Assembly (NCBI GenBank): GCA_028712795.1
Contig: JAQTPT010000011.1
Coordinates: forward strand, 17,878 to 81,877
Reading direction: 5' to 3'
Length of the DNA: 64,000 nt
Source of the DNA: Methylococcales bacterium
GTDB lineage: Bacteria > Pseudomonadota > Gammaproteobacteria > Methylococcales > Methylomonadaceae
Shown here: in pieces, positions 8,620 to 16,885 of the stretch
How the letters are laid out: each line of letters starts with the position of its first letter
Position numbering within the stretch: the first letter of the stretch is position 1
Position numbers and translations under genes: made by a program
Notes under the pieces: generated by a model
What the model was told of the DNA's origin: nothing
Databases searched by the model: none
The model's input: the letters and a program-made list of their open reading frames with translations, nothing else

Positions 8620-10347
8620 CCGGCATTCCGCACCCCACCCTCCATTACCCGGAATTAGCATACAAGTTAACATAACGCTCGCCGAGTAAATTAAGCAGTT
8701 GATTGTGGTATTCGTTGCAATTCAGTATAACTTCTCGACAACTGTCAATTAACAGCACATGGATACCCGTGAAAAATTGAAATACCCAGCGAGCGGTAGG
8801 CTTTGCGGTGGTGGTTCCGAGTTGGGTGGGAAACGTTTGTTGGCCCTGTTCGAGTGTTTGGCGGATGCGGTACTCCAGCGCACCGTAGACCAAAAGACAG
8901 AGCGTCATGATCATCAGTGCCATGATGCGCTTTGGCGACTTGAGAAACAGGGTATTCGCCATGAACCAGGGATCCTTCAAAAAGCGAAAGCCCCGTTCGA
9001 CTTTTTGTTGCCCCGGCGTATAGTAATCAAGCAGCTCTTCGTGGCTGAGTTGTGATTCCTCCAGTGGGTTGCTGGCGATAATAAAACAGCTTTTCTGTTG
9101 AATCTTGCTGCGTCGCGTTTCGAGAACAGAGGCTACGCCTGCTTCAACGCAATAGCTGACCACATCGGGTTTGCGGCCTTTGCCGAGGCGTCCCTTGCCT
9201 TTGAAACCATTCACTTCGACGATAATCGGTTCGTGCAAGGCGACGACTTTCAGCGTCTTTTGCAAGTGTGCCAAGGCCGCCTCGGCATCCGCCGCACAGG
9301 CAAAAGAGCGTTTGGCTAAGGCGCTGAAGGCCTTGTACTCGGCCTGGCTTTGCTTCAGGTGTTGTTTGTTGACGGTTTGTTCAGCGCGCCCGTGTGCGGC
9401 TTGGGTGTAAACCACCAGCCAACGCTGCTTAACGCCGCCATAACTTGAACCCACCTCCGTGTAGGCTCGTTCCGGCCGGGTCTCCAGCCACTCGCCAGAG
9501 GCTGCCAGGATTAATTCACGGGTGCCGCCAATGGTTTCAGGAACACGGGTAATCCACGGAAAATCGCCCAGGTCTTGCAGTGTTTTCGCCGTATACAGCG
9601 CACTGTCGGCCACTATCAATGAAAGGCCAACACCCTCACGCAATTGACCCAGATGCGTGTTCAGCGTTTGCCGGAAACTGGCTTTATCACTGCTGTTGCC
9701 GCTCAAGGCGTCCATCCACAGCGGTATGCCCGCCTGATGTTCGCTAATCAGTTGCAGTATCACCTGATTGAGATCTGGTCGGTGGTCTAGGCTTACGCCC
9801 TGAGTGATGTGAATAACGCCTTCCGGCACATCCTCCTGGTCGCTGTTGTAGACACCATCAACATGAAAGCTGGTCGTATCTATGTGCCCCACTTTGCAGG
9901 ATAGCCCCAAGCGTTTAACCGCTTGCCCCGCCAGTTGACCGTACAATGCTTCCGGGCCGTAAGCGTAGATCGCATCCAGCGCCCTTCCCAAGGCATCATC
10001 ATTGAGATGCTCCGCTGCTACGCCTTCACCCAGCGAGCGTTCGACCGGTTTATCCTTAAAAAAGTGCGGCATCAGGTATAGCGCTCGATTGACGAAGCCA
10101 AGACCGTTTAAAATCATGACCTTGACGCATTGTCCTACCGAAACTTGTCGTTGTTCATGATCTTGTTTGATCACCGTATCGATCAGTTCAGACAGACCCA
10201 ATTCATCAACCATACCCGCTATGAGGCCTAAATGATCCAAGTTGTAGCTGCTGTAAGGTGAGTTCTCGTTCAATGCCTGTTTCCAAAGAGCGTAATTGAT
10301 CCGCGCAGTTTAATATATTGTTTGCCTGCTGGGGCGCGGAATGTCGG
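8620..10347 (-). mobile_element. Complete IS1634-type insertion sequence with 6-bp target duplication
   Basis: A 1,728-bp element. Its ends are imperfect inverted repeats: CCGGCATTCCGCACCCCACC on the left pairs with GCTGGGGCGCGGAATGTCGG on the right at about 17 of 20 positions. The 6-bp direct repeat AAGTAT occurs immediately outside both ends (8614-8619 and 10348-10353), as expected for this family. It carries a single transposase gene on the minus strand. The element has landed at or next to the truncated end of the IS1182-type element. Confidence 0.88.
8645..10273 (-). CDS. IS1634 family transposase
   Basis: A 542-residue DDE transposase that appears complete. The N-terminus (NLDHLGLIAGMVDELGLSEL) is the DUF4277-type domain of this family. 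The catalytic core begins near VGHIDTTSFHVDG and continues through SLIVADSALYTAKTL. The C-terminal part has VERGFRFLKDPWF and ends ERYVNLYANSG, a typical family terminus. No frameshift or internal stop is seen, and inverted repeats and target duplication are both present, so the element may still be active. Length agrees with the usual 530-560 residues. Confidence 0.92.
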   Translation of the reverse strand: MNENSPYSSYNLDHLGLIAGMVDELGLSELIDTVIKQDHEQRQVSVGQCVKVMILNGLGFVNRALYLMPHFFKDKPVERSLGEGVAAEHLNDDALGRALDAIYAYGPEALYGQLAGQAVKRLGLSCKVGHIDTTSFHVDGVYNSDQEDVPEGVIHITQGVSLDHRPDLNQVILQLISEHQAGIPLWMDALSGNSSDKASFRQTLNTHLGQLREGVGLSLIVADSALYTAKTLQDLGDFPWITRVPETIGGTRELILAASGEWLETRPERAYTEVGSSYGGVKQRWLVVYTQAAHGRAEQTVNKQHLKQSQAEYKAFSALAKRSFACAADAEAALAHLQKTLKVVALHEPIIVEVNGFKGKGRLGKGRKPDVVSYCVEAGVASVLETRRSKIQQKSCFIIASNPLEESQLSHEELLDYYTPGQQKVERGFRFLKDPWFMANTLFLKSPKRIMALMIMTLCLLVYGALEYRIRQTLEQGQQTFPTQLGTTTAKPTARWVFQFFTGIHVLLIDSCREVILNCNEYHNQLLNLLGERYVNLYANSG

Positions 10348-10503
10348 AAGTATCTCCTATCGTTATCGAATTGGAGTGTGGCTGTCGGGCTCTGGTGTGA
10401 CTTCGGCAATTTAAGCCTCTTAACGGGGGCACGGCTTATAATGTATTTTTGTCTTTGGTTGCGTTGCTCGATCCAACAAGTCATTCAAAGGGACGCGCCG
10501 GCA

Positions 10504-11874
10504 TTAGGTGATGATGCGATAACAAGGTGAATATTTTTTCCCCGGCAGCTTCATTCGATGCTGGGCAACAAACGAGGCCAGTAAAGAATCCATCAGCTTC
10601 ATGATGCTAGCGTCGCCATGAATTTCAAAATGGCCATAGCGTTCTATGGCGCGAATCCCCTCGTCTTTTACATTACCCGCCACAATGCCCGAAAAAACCC
10701 GGCGCAAATTGGCGGCAAGCAAGTGATTCTCCTGGTTCTTGTGCAAAGCGAGGTTGCTCATATTTTCATGCGTGGGTGCAAACGGCTGTTGAAATACCTG
10801 ATCGATTTTCAGCAACCAGTTGAAATAATAGGCATCACCCTTGTCTTTACGAAAAGCCCGTACTTGTTTTATCCCCGCCTGCATTTCCGTGGCCACCTTT
10901 GCAGGATTATCAATAATAATCTGGTAACGCTGCTGCGCCTCTTTGCCCAGGGTGCCCGCGATAAACTGATCGATTTCTTTAAAGTAAGCCTCGGAACTGT
11001 CAGGCCCTGTAAAAATCAGGGGAAATGGCATATCATTGTTCTCTGGATGCAATAATACGCCCAGTATATAAAGTATTTCCTCAGCAGTGCCTGCGCCGCC
11101 GGGAAAAACCACGATACCGTGTCCGGTGCGAACAAAGGCTTCCAGGCGTTTCTCAATATCCGGCAGAATAACCAGGTCATTGACGATCGGATTGGGTGAT
11201 TCCGCGGCAATAATTCCGGGTTCAGTGATGCCCAGGTATTGACCATTTTTTATACGCTGTTTGGCGTGGCCGATAGTCGCCCCCTTCATCGGCCCTTTCA
11301 TGGCGCCCGGCCCACAACCGGTGCAAATATCCAAACCACGCAGACCCATTTCGTGGCCAACAGTTTTGGTATATTCATATTCCTTACGGCTTATGGAATG
11401 CCCGCCCCAGCAAACCACCATATTGGGGTTGGTCATCGGGCGAAGAATATTGGCATTGCGGAGAATGTGGAACACTGCATTACTAATACCTTCCGATGAA
11501 GTCATGTCAAATTTTGGGTTATCGTTAATCTCGTCACTGACATAAATAATGTCGCGTAAGACTGCAAAAAGATGTTCATTAATCCCTTTAATCATCTTGC
11601 CGTCGACAAAGGCATGGGCAGGGGCATTTTTAACTTGTAGCTTGATTCCCCGCTGTTCCTGAACAACGTAAATATCAAAAGCAGGATAACGTTCCAAGAG
11701 CTCCTTGCCATCATCCGAAGTGCCGCCGCAGTTCAATACGGCAAGCGAGCAGTTGCGAAATATCCTGTATAACCCTCCCTGGCTGGTATCAAACAGCTTA
11801 TTGACTTCAGCCTTGGACAGGACATCCAGGCGGCCTTCCGGGGTAATTTGTGCATCGACTACAGGGTGTTTCAT
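10504..11874 (-). CDS. ppnN: Pyrimidine/purine nucleotide 5'-monophosphate nucleosidase PpnN
   Basis: Cytoplasmic enzyme that splits nucleoside monophosphates into base and ribose 5-phosphate; the E. coli enzyme (YgdH) is controlled by (p)ppGpp. The 456 residues match the family. The N-terminal regulatory domain begins VVDAQITPEGRLDVLSKAEV. The central LOG-like catalytic domain contains the phosphate-binding FPGGAGTAEEILYILG near residue 258, and the C-terminal domain is conserved to the end. It is transcribed away from the IS cluster. Interestingly, spoT, the likely source of its allosteric ligand, is also in the window (35.0 kb). Confidence 0.95.
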   Translation of the reverse strand: MKHPVVDAQITPEGRLDVLSKAEVNKLFDTSQGGLYRIFRNCSLAVLNCGGTSDDGKELLERYPAFDIYVVQEQRGIKLQVKNAPAHAFVDGKMIKGINEHLFAVLRDIIYVSDEINDNPKFDMTSSEGISNAVFHILRNANILRPMTNPNMVVCWGGHSISRKEYEYTKTVGHEMGLRGLDICTGCGPGAMKGPMKGATIGHAKQRIKNGQYLGITEPGIIAAESPNPIVNDLVILPDIEKRLEAFVRTGHGIVVFPGGAGTAEEILYILGVLLHPENNDMPFPLIFTGPDSSEAYFKEIDQFIAGTLGKEAQQRYQIIIDNPAKVATEMQAGIKQVRAFRKDKGDAYYFNWLLKIDQVFQQPFAPTHENMSNLALHKNQENHLLAANLRRVFSGIVAGNVKDEGIRAIERYGHFEIHGDASIMKLMDSLLASFVAQHRMKLPGKKYSPCYRIIT

Positions 11875-12099
11875 CGTATTTTTATATATAGGGATTACAT
11901 TTCGCCGGATGACTACCGGCTGTTGTTTGGGAACTTGCTTACTAAGGTTTCCGGCGGCTCAACATTCGACAAGGCTTTCCAGATCATAGAGAAAGTGCTC
12001 AGGGTATGAGCCGCCGGCTTTATTTCATGGATATCCTGAAAAACTGTATTTGACTGCTTTGATACCAACAAAGCAGTTTGGACAGAAAATGCCACTGGG

Positions 12100-12447
12100 C
12101 TAGCTTTCAGTTTTGGCAGCAAAAGTATGAACCCATACCAGACTGTCAGTATTCCACGTCATCCCCGCGTGCATTTTTAAAATGATGTCTTTATACATTT
12201 CAAGATTGGGATAGCCCTCTGCCTGTGCGTGTTCATCAGTCATATCACCTAAACGCTCGCGTGTTAAGCCTGTAATGACAAAAGCCATGCCTTCCAGGTC
12301 GAACGTTTCTCCAGGGTAACCATAAATACCATTACGCCGCTGCTGGGTTTTCGTCCCGGCTTTTGTTGCGGCAACCAATTTTGGATGAGTGACCAAACGG
12401 TCTATTGAGCAGGTTTTTTCTGGGTAAGCTTCCATCACGGGTTCCAT
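12100..12447 (-). CDS. ASCH domain protein
   Basis: A 115-residue protein with an ASCH (PUA-like) fold, a family associated with RNA binding or modified-nucleoside hydrolysis. The characteristic features are the HPKLVAATKAGTKTQQRR segment, which holds the conserved G-x-K-T/R motif near residue 30, the YGYPGETFDLEG turn, and a C-terminal WVHTF strand. It lies alone between ppnN and the lipid-transport operon. The precise substrate is not known. An alternative start at the second ATG would shorten it by four residues. Confidence 0.75.
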   Translation of the reverse strand: MEPVMEAYPEKTCSIDRLVTHPKLVAATKAGTKTQQRRNGIYGYPGETFDLEGMAFVITGLTRERLGDMTDEHAQAEGYPNLEMYKDIILKMHAGMTWNTDSLVWVHTFAAKTES

Positions 12448-12539
12448 CTAGTTTATAAAAATAGCTATTGTACACCAGCAAAAGTAAGGGCGGCTAAGGC
12501 CAATCAACAATACGCATCAGGAGCGCTGCGGAAGCACAG

Positions 12540-13109
12540 CTACATCGGCTTATCAGGTAATCCTGTCAGCCAGCCCTGAATCCTGTCAGCGGCCTGTTGG
12601 GTCAGCTTGACAAAACCACTGACTGCGCCAGCCGCATCAGGCGTTGCTGTGGACCGTTCCAGGTAAAATTCCTGTGTACCGGCTTTCTTATTATTTCCTT
12701 CTGCATGGGCTTCCACAGAAAAGCGTAAAACTACACGGGCACGATCATGAGAATCAAACTGCTGTTCAAACTCTTGTAGCCGAATAATTAAAGAATAATT
12801 CCAGTTCTTGCCACTGGAAATCAGCAGTTGTTCAAATAACTCAGGTGGTGGGGCTATCCAGAGATCCAGGGCATAGAAGCCCACTTGAGTTGGGGACGTA
12901 TAAAGCAGCCGATAACGGATGCGGTTATCCCACAACCATGTGGGCGCATCCACGGTAATTGACGAGCTACTCCGCTGCCCGCTCTTATTCATTGAATTTA
13001 AAACAGGCAAGCCAAAATCATGCAGCACAGGTTGTTTGGGTGAAACGCTGCAACCGGTGCAAAACAATACTGCGCAAAACAAAGCAAAAACAATTTTTGA
13101 ATGTTTCAT
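12540..13109 (-). CDS. ABC-type transport auxiliary lipoprotein (PqiC/DUF330-like)
   Basis: A 189-residue outer-membrane lipoprotein predicted to work with the MCE transporter encoded just upstream. The signal peptide ends in a lipobox (LFCTGC) with the acylated cysteine at residue 20. The remainder fits the ABC_trans_aux family: an SSSITVDAPTWLWDNRIRYRL strand and a C-terminal QQAADRIQGWL helix. Its start overlaps the stop of the MlaD-like gene by four bases, so it is the last gene of a four-gene operon. Such lipoproteins are thought to link the periplasmic MCE ring to the outer membrane. Confidence 0.88.
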   Translation of the reverse strand: MKHSKIVFALFCAVLFCTGCSVSPKQPVLHDFGLPVLNSMNKSGQRSSSSITVDAPTWLWDNRIRYRLLYTSPTQVGFYALDLWIAPPPELFEQLLISSGKNWNYSLIIRLQEFEQQFDSHDRARVVLRFSVEAHAEGNNKKAGTQEFYLERSTATPDAAGAVSGFVKLTQQAADRIQGWLTGLPDKPM

Positions 13110-14020
13110 TTTGGCTCCTTATAACCCGGTTCGCCCGGCCCGGAATTATGTTGATCAGGCCCCAGCAGCAATGCCTGCGGATTATTATCCAGCATGGCGG
13201 CAGTCCTTTTTACCTGTTGCGCTGTCGACTGCAATTCGGTGAGCAATTTATTTACTTTCGGCAACGTGGTTTGCGTCAAAATATCGCCAGCATTCTCACC
13301 GGTATTAACAAGATTGCCTGCATTTATGCTGAGATTTTGCACGTCCCTGGTTAAGGCCTGTAAGTCATGAGTCAATGTATTCATATTAGCCAAGGTTTTC
13401 TGTGCGTCTTTAGTTAACGCAGGAATACCGGCCAGGGCTTTATCAATATTTTTTTGCAAATCGGCAAATTTATCGGTCATGGCTTTCAGATTGATTAGAA
13501 TGTCACCGATATTTTTTTCATTTTCAACACTTAAAAATGAATTAAGCCGCACCATTAAATTATCCGCTTTATGCAAAAGCTCTTCTCCTGAATTCATCAG
13601 CTTGTCGGTTAACGATGGAATCAAAGGAATACGGGTTAAGGGATTATCGCCAGGCGGTAACAGAGCGGGTATGTTACCGGCATCGCTTAATTGAATCTGG
13701 GTCAAACCTGTCACGCCCTTTAACCGTAACGTGGCAAAAACACCTTTGGTAAACTGGATATTTTTATCTACTTCAATCGGAACCAGAATTATCCCTGAGT
13801 CATTCGGGTCGAATACAATTTTAATCACTTTCCCTACGGCAATACCGCGGAAAAAAACCGTTGATTCCGGATTAAGACCGGAAACAGCTTCCCGGGTTGA
13901 AATCACATAAATATCCCGTTCCCGTTCAAAATGGCCTATCCAGTAAATAATGGCCGTCACCGCAACCACGAAAACAATCAAAAAAAGACCGGTGATCAGC
14001 GCGTGCTTATCTCTACCCAT
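13106..14020 (-). CDS. MlaD/MCE family substrate-binding protein
   Basis: A 304-residue protein anchored by one N-terminal membrane helix (ITGLFLIVFVVAVTAIIYWI), with the MCE domain in the periplasm (ISTREAVSGLNPESTVFFRG ... VGKVIKI). The long C-terminal half is helical and probably coiled coil. MCE proteins form hexameric rings that carry phospholipids or other hydrophobic compounds between the membranes. It overlaps the ATPase gene by eight bases upstream and the lipoprotein gene by four bases downstream. The cargo is unknown. In a sterol-modifying organism, sterol or hopanoid transport is a possibility but there is no direct sign of it. Confidence 0.93.
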   Translation of the reverse strand: MGRDKHALITGLFLIVFVVAVTAIIYWIGHFERERDIYVISTREAVSGLNPESTVFFRGIAVGKVIKIVFDPNDSGIILVPIEVDKNIQFTKGVFATLRLKGVTGLTQIQLSDAGNIPALLPPGDNPLTRIPLIPSLTDKLMNSGEELLHKADNLMVRLNSFLSVENEKNIGDILINLKAMTDKFADLQKNIDKALAGIPALTKDAQKTLANMNTLTHDLQALTRDVQNLSINAGNLVNTGENAGDILTQTTLPKVNKLLTELQSTAQQVKRTAAMLDNNPQALLLGPDQHNSGPGEPGYKEPK

Positions 14021-14795
14021 GAGAAGCCTCTTTGTTTCGAAATACCCGCCGGGCGCGATTGTTGTAAAAGAATTTTTCGATAAAGGGATGCTGGCAACCT
14101 AGTACCTGCGCCAACGTACCAAAAGCAACCAATTGATTATCCGCCAGCACGGCCACCTTGGTACATAAGTCTCTTAGAATATCCAGATCATGAGTCACCA
14201 TGAACACGGTAAAATTAAGAGCCCGATGCAGTTCGGTTAACAGGCTGACAAAATCCTCGCTCGAAATGGGATCCAATCCGGATGTGGGTTCATCAAGCAA
14301 TAAAAGGCCCGGCTCCAGGACCATGGTGCGAGCCAATGCTACCCGCTTGATCATGCCGCCGGACAAATCCGCCGGTTTTAACCAGGCATCAGAGTCCGAT
14401 AATCCAACCATGGCAAGTTTCATAAATACGATCCGCTTAATCAATTCTTCATCATGAAAACCGATTTCCCGCAGTGGAAAAGCAATATTATCAAAAACAT
14501 TTAATACGCTGAATAAAGCGCCTTTCTGAAACAGCACGCCGCAATTGCTACGCAGCCGTTGCCCGTGACCGGCGGTTACATTTTTCAAGGATTGCCCCAT
14601 AACGAACACTTCACCCCGGGTGGGTTTTTGCAAACCAATAATTTCACGCAGCAAGGTGGTTTTACCACAGCCTGACGCACCCACCACGCCCAATATCTCG
14701 CCTTGTTCCAAGCTAAGGTTAATATCCTGGTGAACAATTTTATCGCCGAAGCTTGTGTAAACATGTTCAAAACGAATCGCTGAAAACGGGGTCAT
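14013..14795 (-). CDS. MlaF-like ABC transporter ATPase
   Basis: A 260-residue cytoplasmic ATPase of the lipid-transport ABC system. The Walker A motif GASGCGKTT is near residue 38, the signature is LSGGMIKRVALAR, and Walker B is LLLLDEPTSGLDP, followed by the switch histidine in MVTHD. The LSGGM variant of the signature is typical of MlaF-type ATPases. It overlaps the permease gene by four bases upstream and the MCE gene by eight bases downstream. Confidence 0.95.
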   Translation of the reverse strand: MTPFSAIRFEHVYTSFGDKIVHQDINLSLEQGEILGVVGASGCGKTTLLREIIGLQKPTRGEVFVMGQSLKNVTAGHGQRLRSNCGVLFQKGALFSVLNVFDNIAFPLREIGFHDEELIKRIVFMKLAMVGLSDSDAWLKPADLSGGMIKRVALARTMVLEPGLLLLDEPTSGLDPISSEDFVSLLTELHRALNFTVFMVTHDLDILRDLCTKVAVLADNQLVAFGTLAQVLGCQHPFIEKFFYNNRARRVFRNKEASHG

Positions 14796-15931
14796 GGCAT
14801 GCCCACGCCCATGAACAAAATGGCAAATATCGCATCAATCATAATCACCACGGTAATGGATGCCACTACGGAATTCGTCGTCTCGCTACCCAAGCTTTCC
14901 GTATTCGGTTTAATTCTAAAGCCGAAATGACAGGCTATCAGCGCAATCATCAAACCGAATACAGCACTTTTACCCAAACCTATAAAGACATTCAATAACG
15001 GCACCACATCAGGCAGTTTAACTATAAACTGCTGATAGCTGATATCCAGTGTATTTTGCGCCGAAAACATGCCGCCTATCAGGGCTGCAGCGCTGGTCCA
15101 TGCACTTAACAGAGGCATAACGATCATCAGCGCCGTCACTTTTGGCAGAATCAGGCGTAAAGAGTGGGAAATACCCATCGCAGACAAGGCATCCAGTTCC
15201 TCTGTAACCCGCATAATGCCTATTTGAGCCGTCATTGAGGATCCGGAACGGCCCGCAACCAGAATAGCCGCCAGCAAAGGCCCCAATTCACGAATAATGC
15301 TTAATCCTAGAATATCAATAATATATATTTCCGCCCCGAAAGTCTTTAATTGCAAGGCGGACAGATAACTGAGCACAATGCCGATCAAAAAACCCACCAG
15401 TGCGGTAATGCCTAAGGCCCTGACGCCAGCATCATAAATCGTGATGGAAATCTCCGCCCTGGGAATATCATGCGGATGGCGTAACAGATAACTCAGATCC
15501 AGAACCAGTTGACCCATCAAGGCCACCAGATCCAACAATTGCCCCCAAAAGCCCCAAATCAAATTCTGTAACGAGTTAAAAAATAAACTGAAAATTGGGA
15601 CTTTGGGTTCAGCAGCAGGCACGGTTTGCGCCTGCCAGCGATCGAATAAACGCTGATGTTCCGGTTTTATCTGTATCAGAGCCGGCATTTGCCCCCCCCA
15701 GGCTTGCCAAATAATCAAAGCAGCCGCGCTGTCGAGCACATCAACCGAACGCATATCCCATAGCAAGGTTTTATTGACCGCATTCACGCTGATTTTTTGT
15801 TGCAGATCAGGCGCTATCGCCAAACCATGAAGATTCCAACTGCCTGATAACCTGATACACGGCTGTCCGTTGTCTTGCCTAACATCGGCTAGTGAAGGCG
15901 GTAAATCCAGGCTAAGTTCGGGCTCAATCAT
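14792..15931 (-). CDS. MlaE family permease with N-terminal STAS domain
   Basis: A 379-residue inner-membrane permease and the first gene of the four-gene MCE operon. Residues 1 to about 110 form a STAS-like domain (GSWNLHGLAIAPDLQQ ... VLDSAAALIIWQAW). The MlaE domain follows, with the conserved SIIRELGPLLAAILVAGRSG and MRVTEELDALSAMGI segments and about five membrane helices. In E. coli the STAS protein MlaB is separate; here it is fused to the permease, an arrangement common in other proteobacteria. The gene order is permease, ATPase, MCE protein, lipoprotein. Confidence 0.94.
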   Translation of the reverse strand: MIEPELSLDLPPSLADVRQDNGQPCIRLSGSWNLHGLAIAPDLQQKISVNAVNKTLLWDMRSVDVLDSAAALIIWQAWGGQMPALIQIKPEHQRLFDRWQAQTVPAAEPKVPIFSLFFNSLQNLIWGFWGQLLDLVALMGQLVLDLSYLLRHPHDIPRAEISITIYDAGVRALGITALVGFLIGIVLSYLSALQLKTFGAEIYIIDILGLSIIRELGPLLAAILVAGRSGSSMTAQIGIMRVTEELDALSAMGISHSLRLILPKVTALMIVMPLLSAWTSAAALIGGMFSAQNTLDISYQQFIVKLPDVVPLLNVFIGLGKSAVFGLMIALIACHFGFRIKPNTESLGSETTNSVVASITVVIMIDAIFAILFMGVGMP

Positions 15932-16130
15932 AGGGTTTGAATTGTTGAAAACGCTGTTGACCAGTTTATCGTATTCTCGCTTGGTACCGGGTGGAAATTT
16001 TTAACTTATCGCTTGCTGAAACTCACTCACAATTTAACGCCGAATGAAGTTTATTTGACAAAAGTGAAGGGGGGGGAGACTACTTTGATGATACCCGACA
16101 AATCAAGACTTGAAGTTGAAGATTGCGTGA

Positions 16131-16163
16131 TAGGATGCGGCGACGATAAAAAAGCGCATCCTA
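16131..16163. repeat. Palindromic hairpin downstream of btuM
   Basis: TAGGATGCG and CGCATCCTA form a perfect 9-bp stem around a 15-base loop. It sits just after the btuM stop codon and resembles REP-type palindromes. It may also end btuM transcription. A palindrome with the same TAGGATG end occurs at 57631-57698. Confidence 0.5.
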
Positions 16164-16179
16164 CAACGCTACGTTTTAT

Positions 16180-16749
16180 CTAAACAGATTTATGATTAGC
16201 TCGAAACTCAGGTAAAGACTTTACCAGCTTGGCGATAGCCCAACCTGCAACCGCATAAATCAGGGCAGCGCCAACATAAGACGGGTAATACTGCGCCACC
16301 CGGAAAAAATACTCTGCCAGCGACATATCATCATAACGGCCTGAAAACAAGTAAAAACTGCCGTTAGAAATGGCAAATGCAGCCGATGTTGCCAGCACTA
16401 GCAAACCGGCAGACTTTGCCAGCTCCCCAATTTTCGTTAATTGGAATGTTGAGCAATAGCGGCCTGCAAACCACATCACGGCATAAGTGGGGATCAGGAA
16501 AACATACGCGGGTGTAACACACCAGCTGCTGGTGCCGTTTTCGATGGCAACGTAATCAATCAACGCAGCCAACGCTAACAAGAAGACAAGCAACGCTTTT
16601 TTACGGTAAAAACCGGCAAAGAAAAAAACGGCTAATGAGGCATCGGGAAGATGCAGTACATCGCCAAAGTGATGAAAGCGTGTCATCACCATCAGTGCAA
16701 TAAGGGGTATGGGTAAATACTTTGCTTGCATCCACTGTTTAATGTTCAT
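16180..16749 (-). CDS. btuM: Predicted vitamin B12 transporter BtuM (solitary ECF S-component family)
   Basis: A 189-residue inner-membrane protein with about six helices. Its length, its place after a riboswitch-controlled btuB, and the segment SSWCVTPAYVFLIP with a cysteine at residue 77 all fit BtuM. In that family a conserved cysteine (Cys80 in the Thiobacillus denitrificans protein) coordinates the cobalt of cobalamin. The N-terminal DASLAVFFFAGF segment is also typical of these proteins. It would take B12 across the inner membrane after BtuB carries it across the outer membrane, replacing BtuCD. I recognise it mainly by context plus the cysteine motif, so some doubt remains. Confidence 0.75.
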   Translation of the reverse strand: MNIKQWMQAKYLPIPLIALMVMTRFHHFGDVLHLPDASLAVFFFAGFYRKKALLVFLLALAALIDYVAIENGTSSWCVTPAYVFLIPTYAVMWFAGRYCSTFQLTKIGELAKSAGLLVLATSAAFAISNGSFYLFSGRYDDMSLAEYFFRVAQYYPSYVGAALIYAVAGWAIAKLVKSLPEFRANHKSV

Positions 16750-16823
16750 TTTATAACTCCAAATAGTTAGGAAATGTAAGGATTGAATGGTTAAGGACGC
16801 GCATAAAATAACTTAAGTGAAAT

Positions 16824-16855
16824 ATCCCCTCTCCTGGAAGGAGAGGGGGATAAGA
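16824..16855. terminator. Strong hairpin between btuB and btuM
   Basis: TATCCCCTCTCCT and AGGAGAGGGGGATA pair with a single bulge and a loop of only a few bases. The hairpin lies between the two genes of the B12 uptake unit and could lower btuM expression relative to btuB or protect the btuB message. It lacks a long T-run on the minus strand, so termination is uncertain. Confidence 0.45.
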
Positions 16856-16885
16856 TGTTAAAGTTATTTAATGCAGGTTCCTTAA

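Noticed and set aside
10206..10484. 92-codon open frame on the minus strand
   Set aside because: It crosses the right end of the IS1634-type element and its target duplication, so it is a chance fusion of element and flank.
11913..12122. 69-codon open frame downstream of the ASCH gene
   Set aside because: It overlaps the 3' end of the ASCH gene and has no ribosome site or recognised family.
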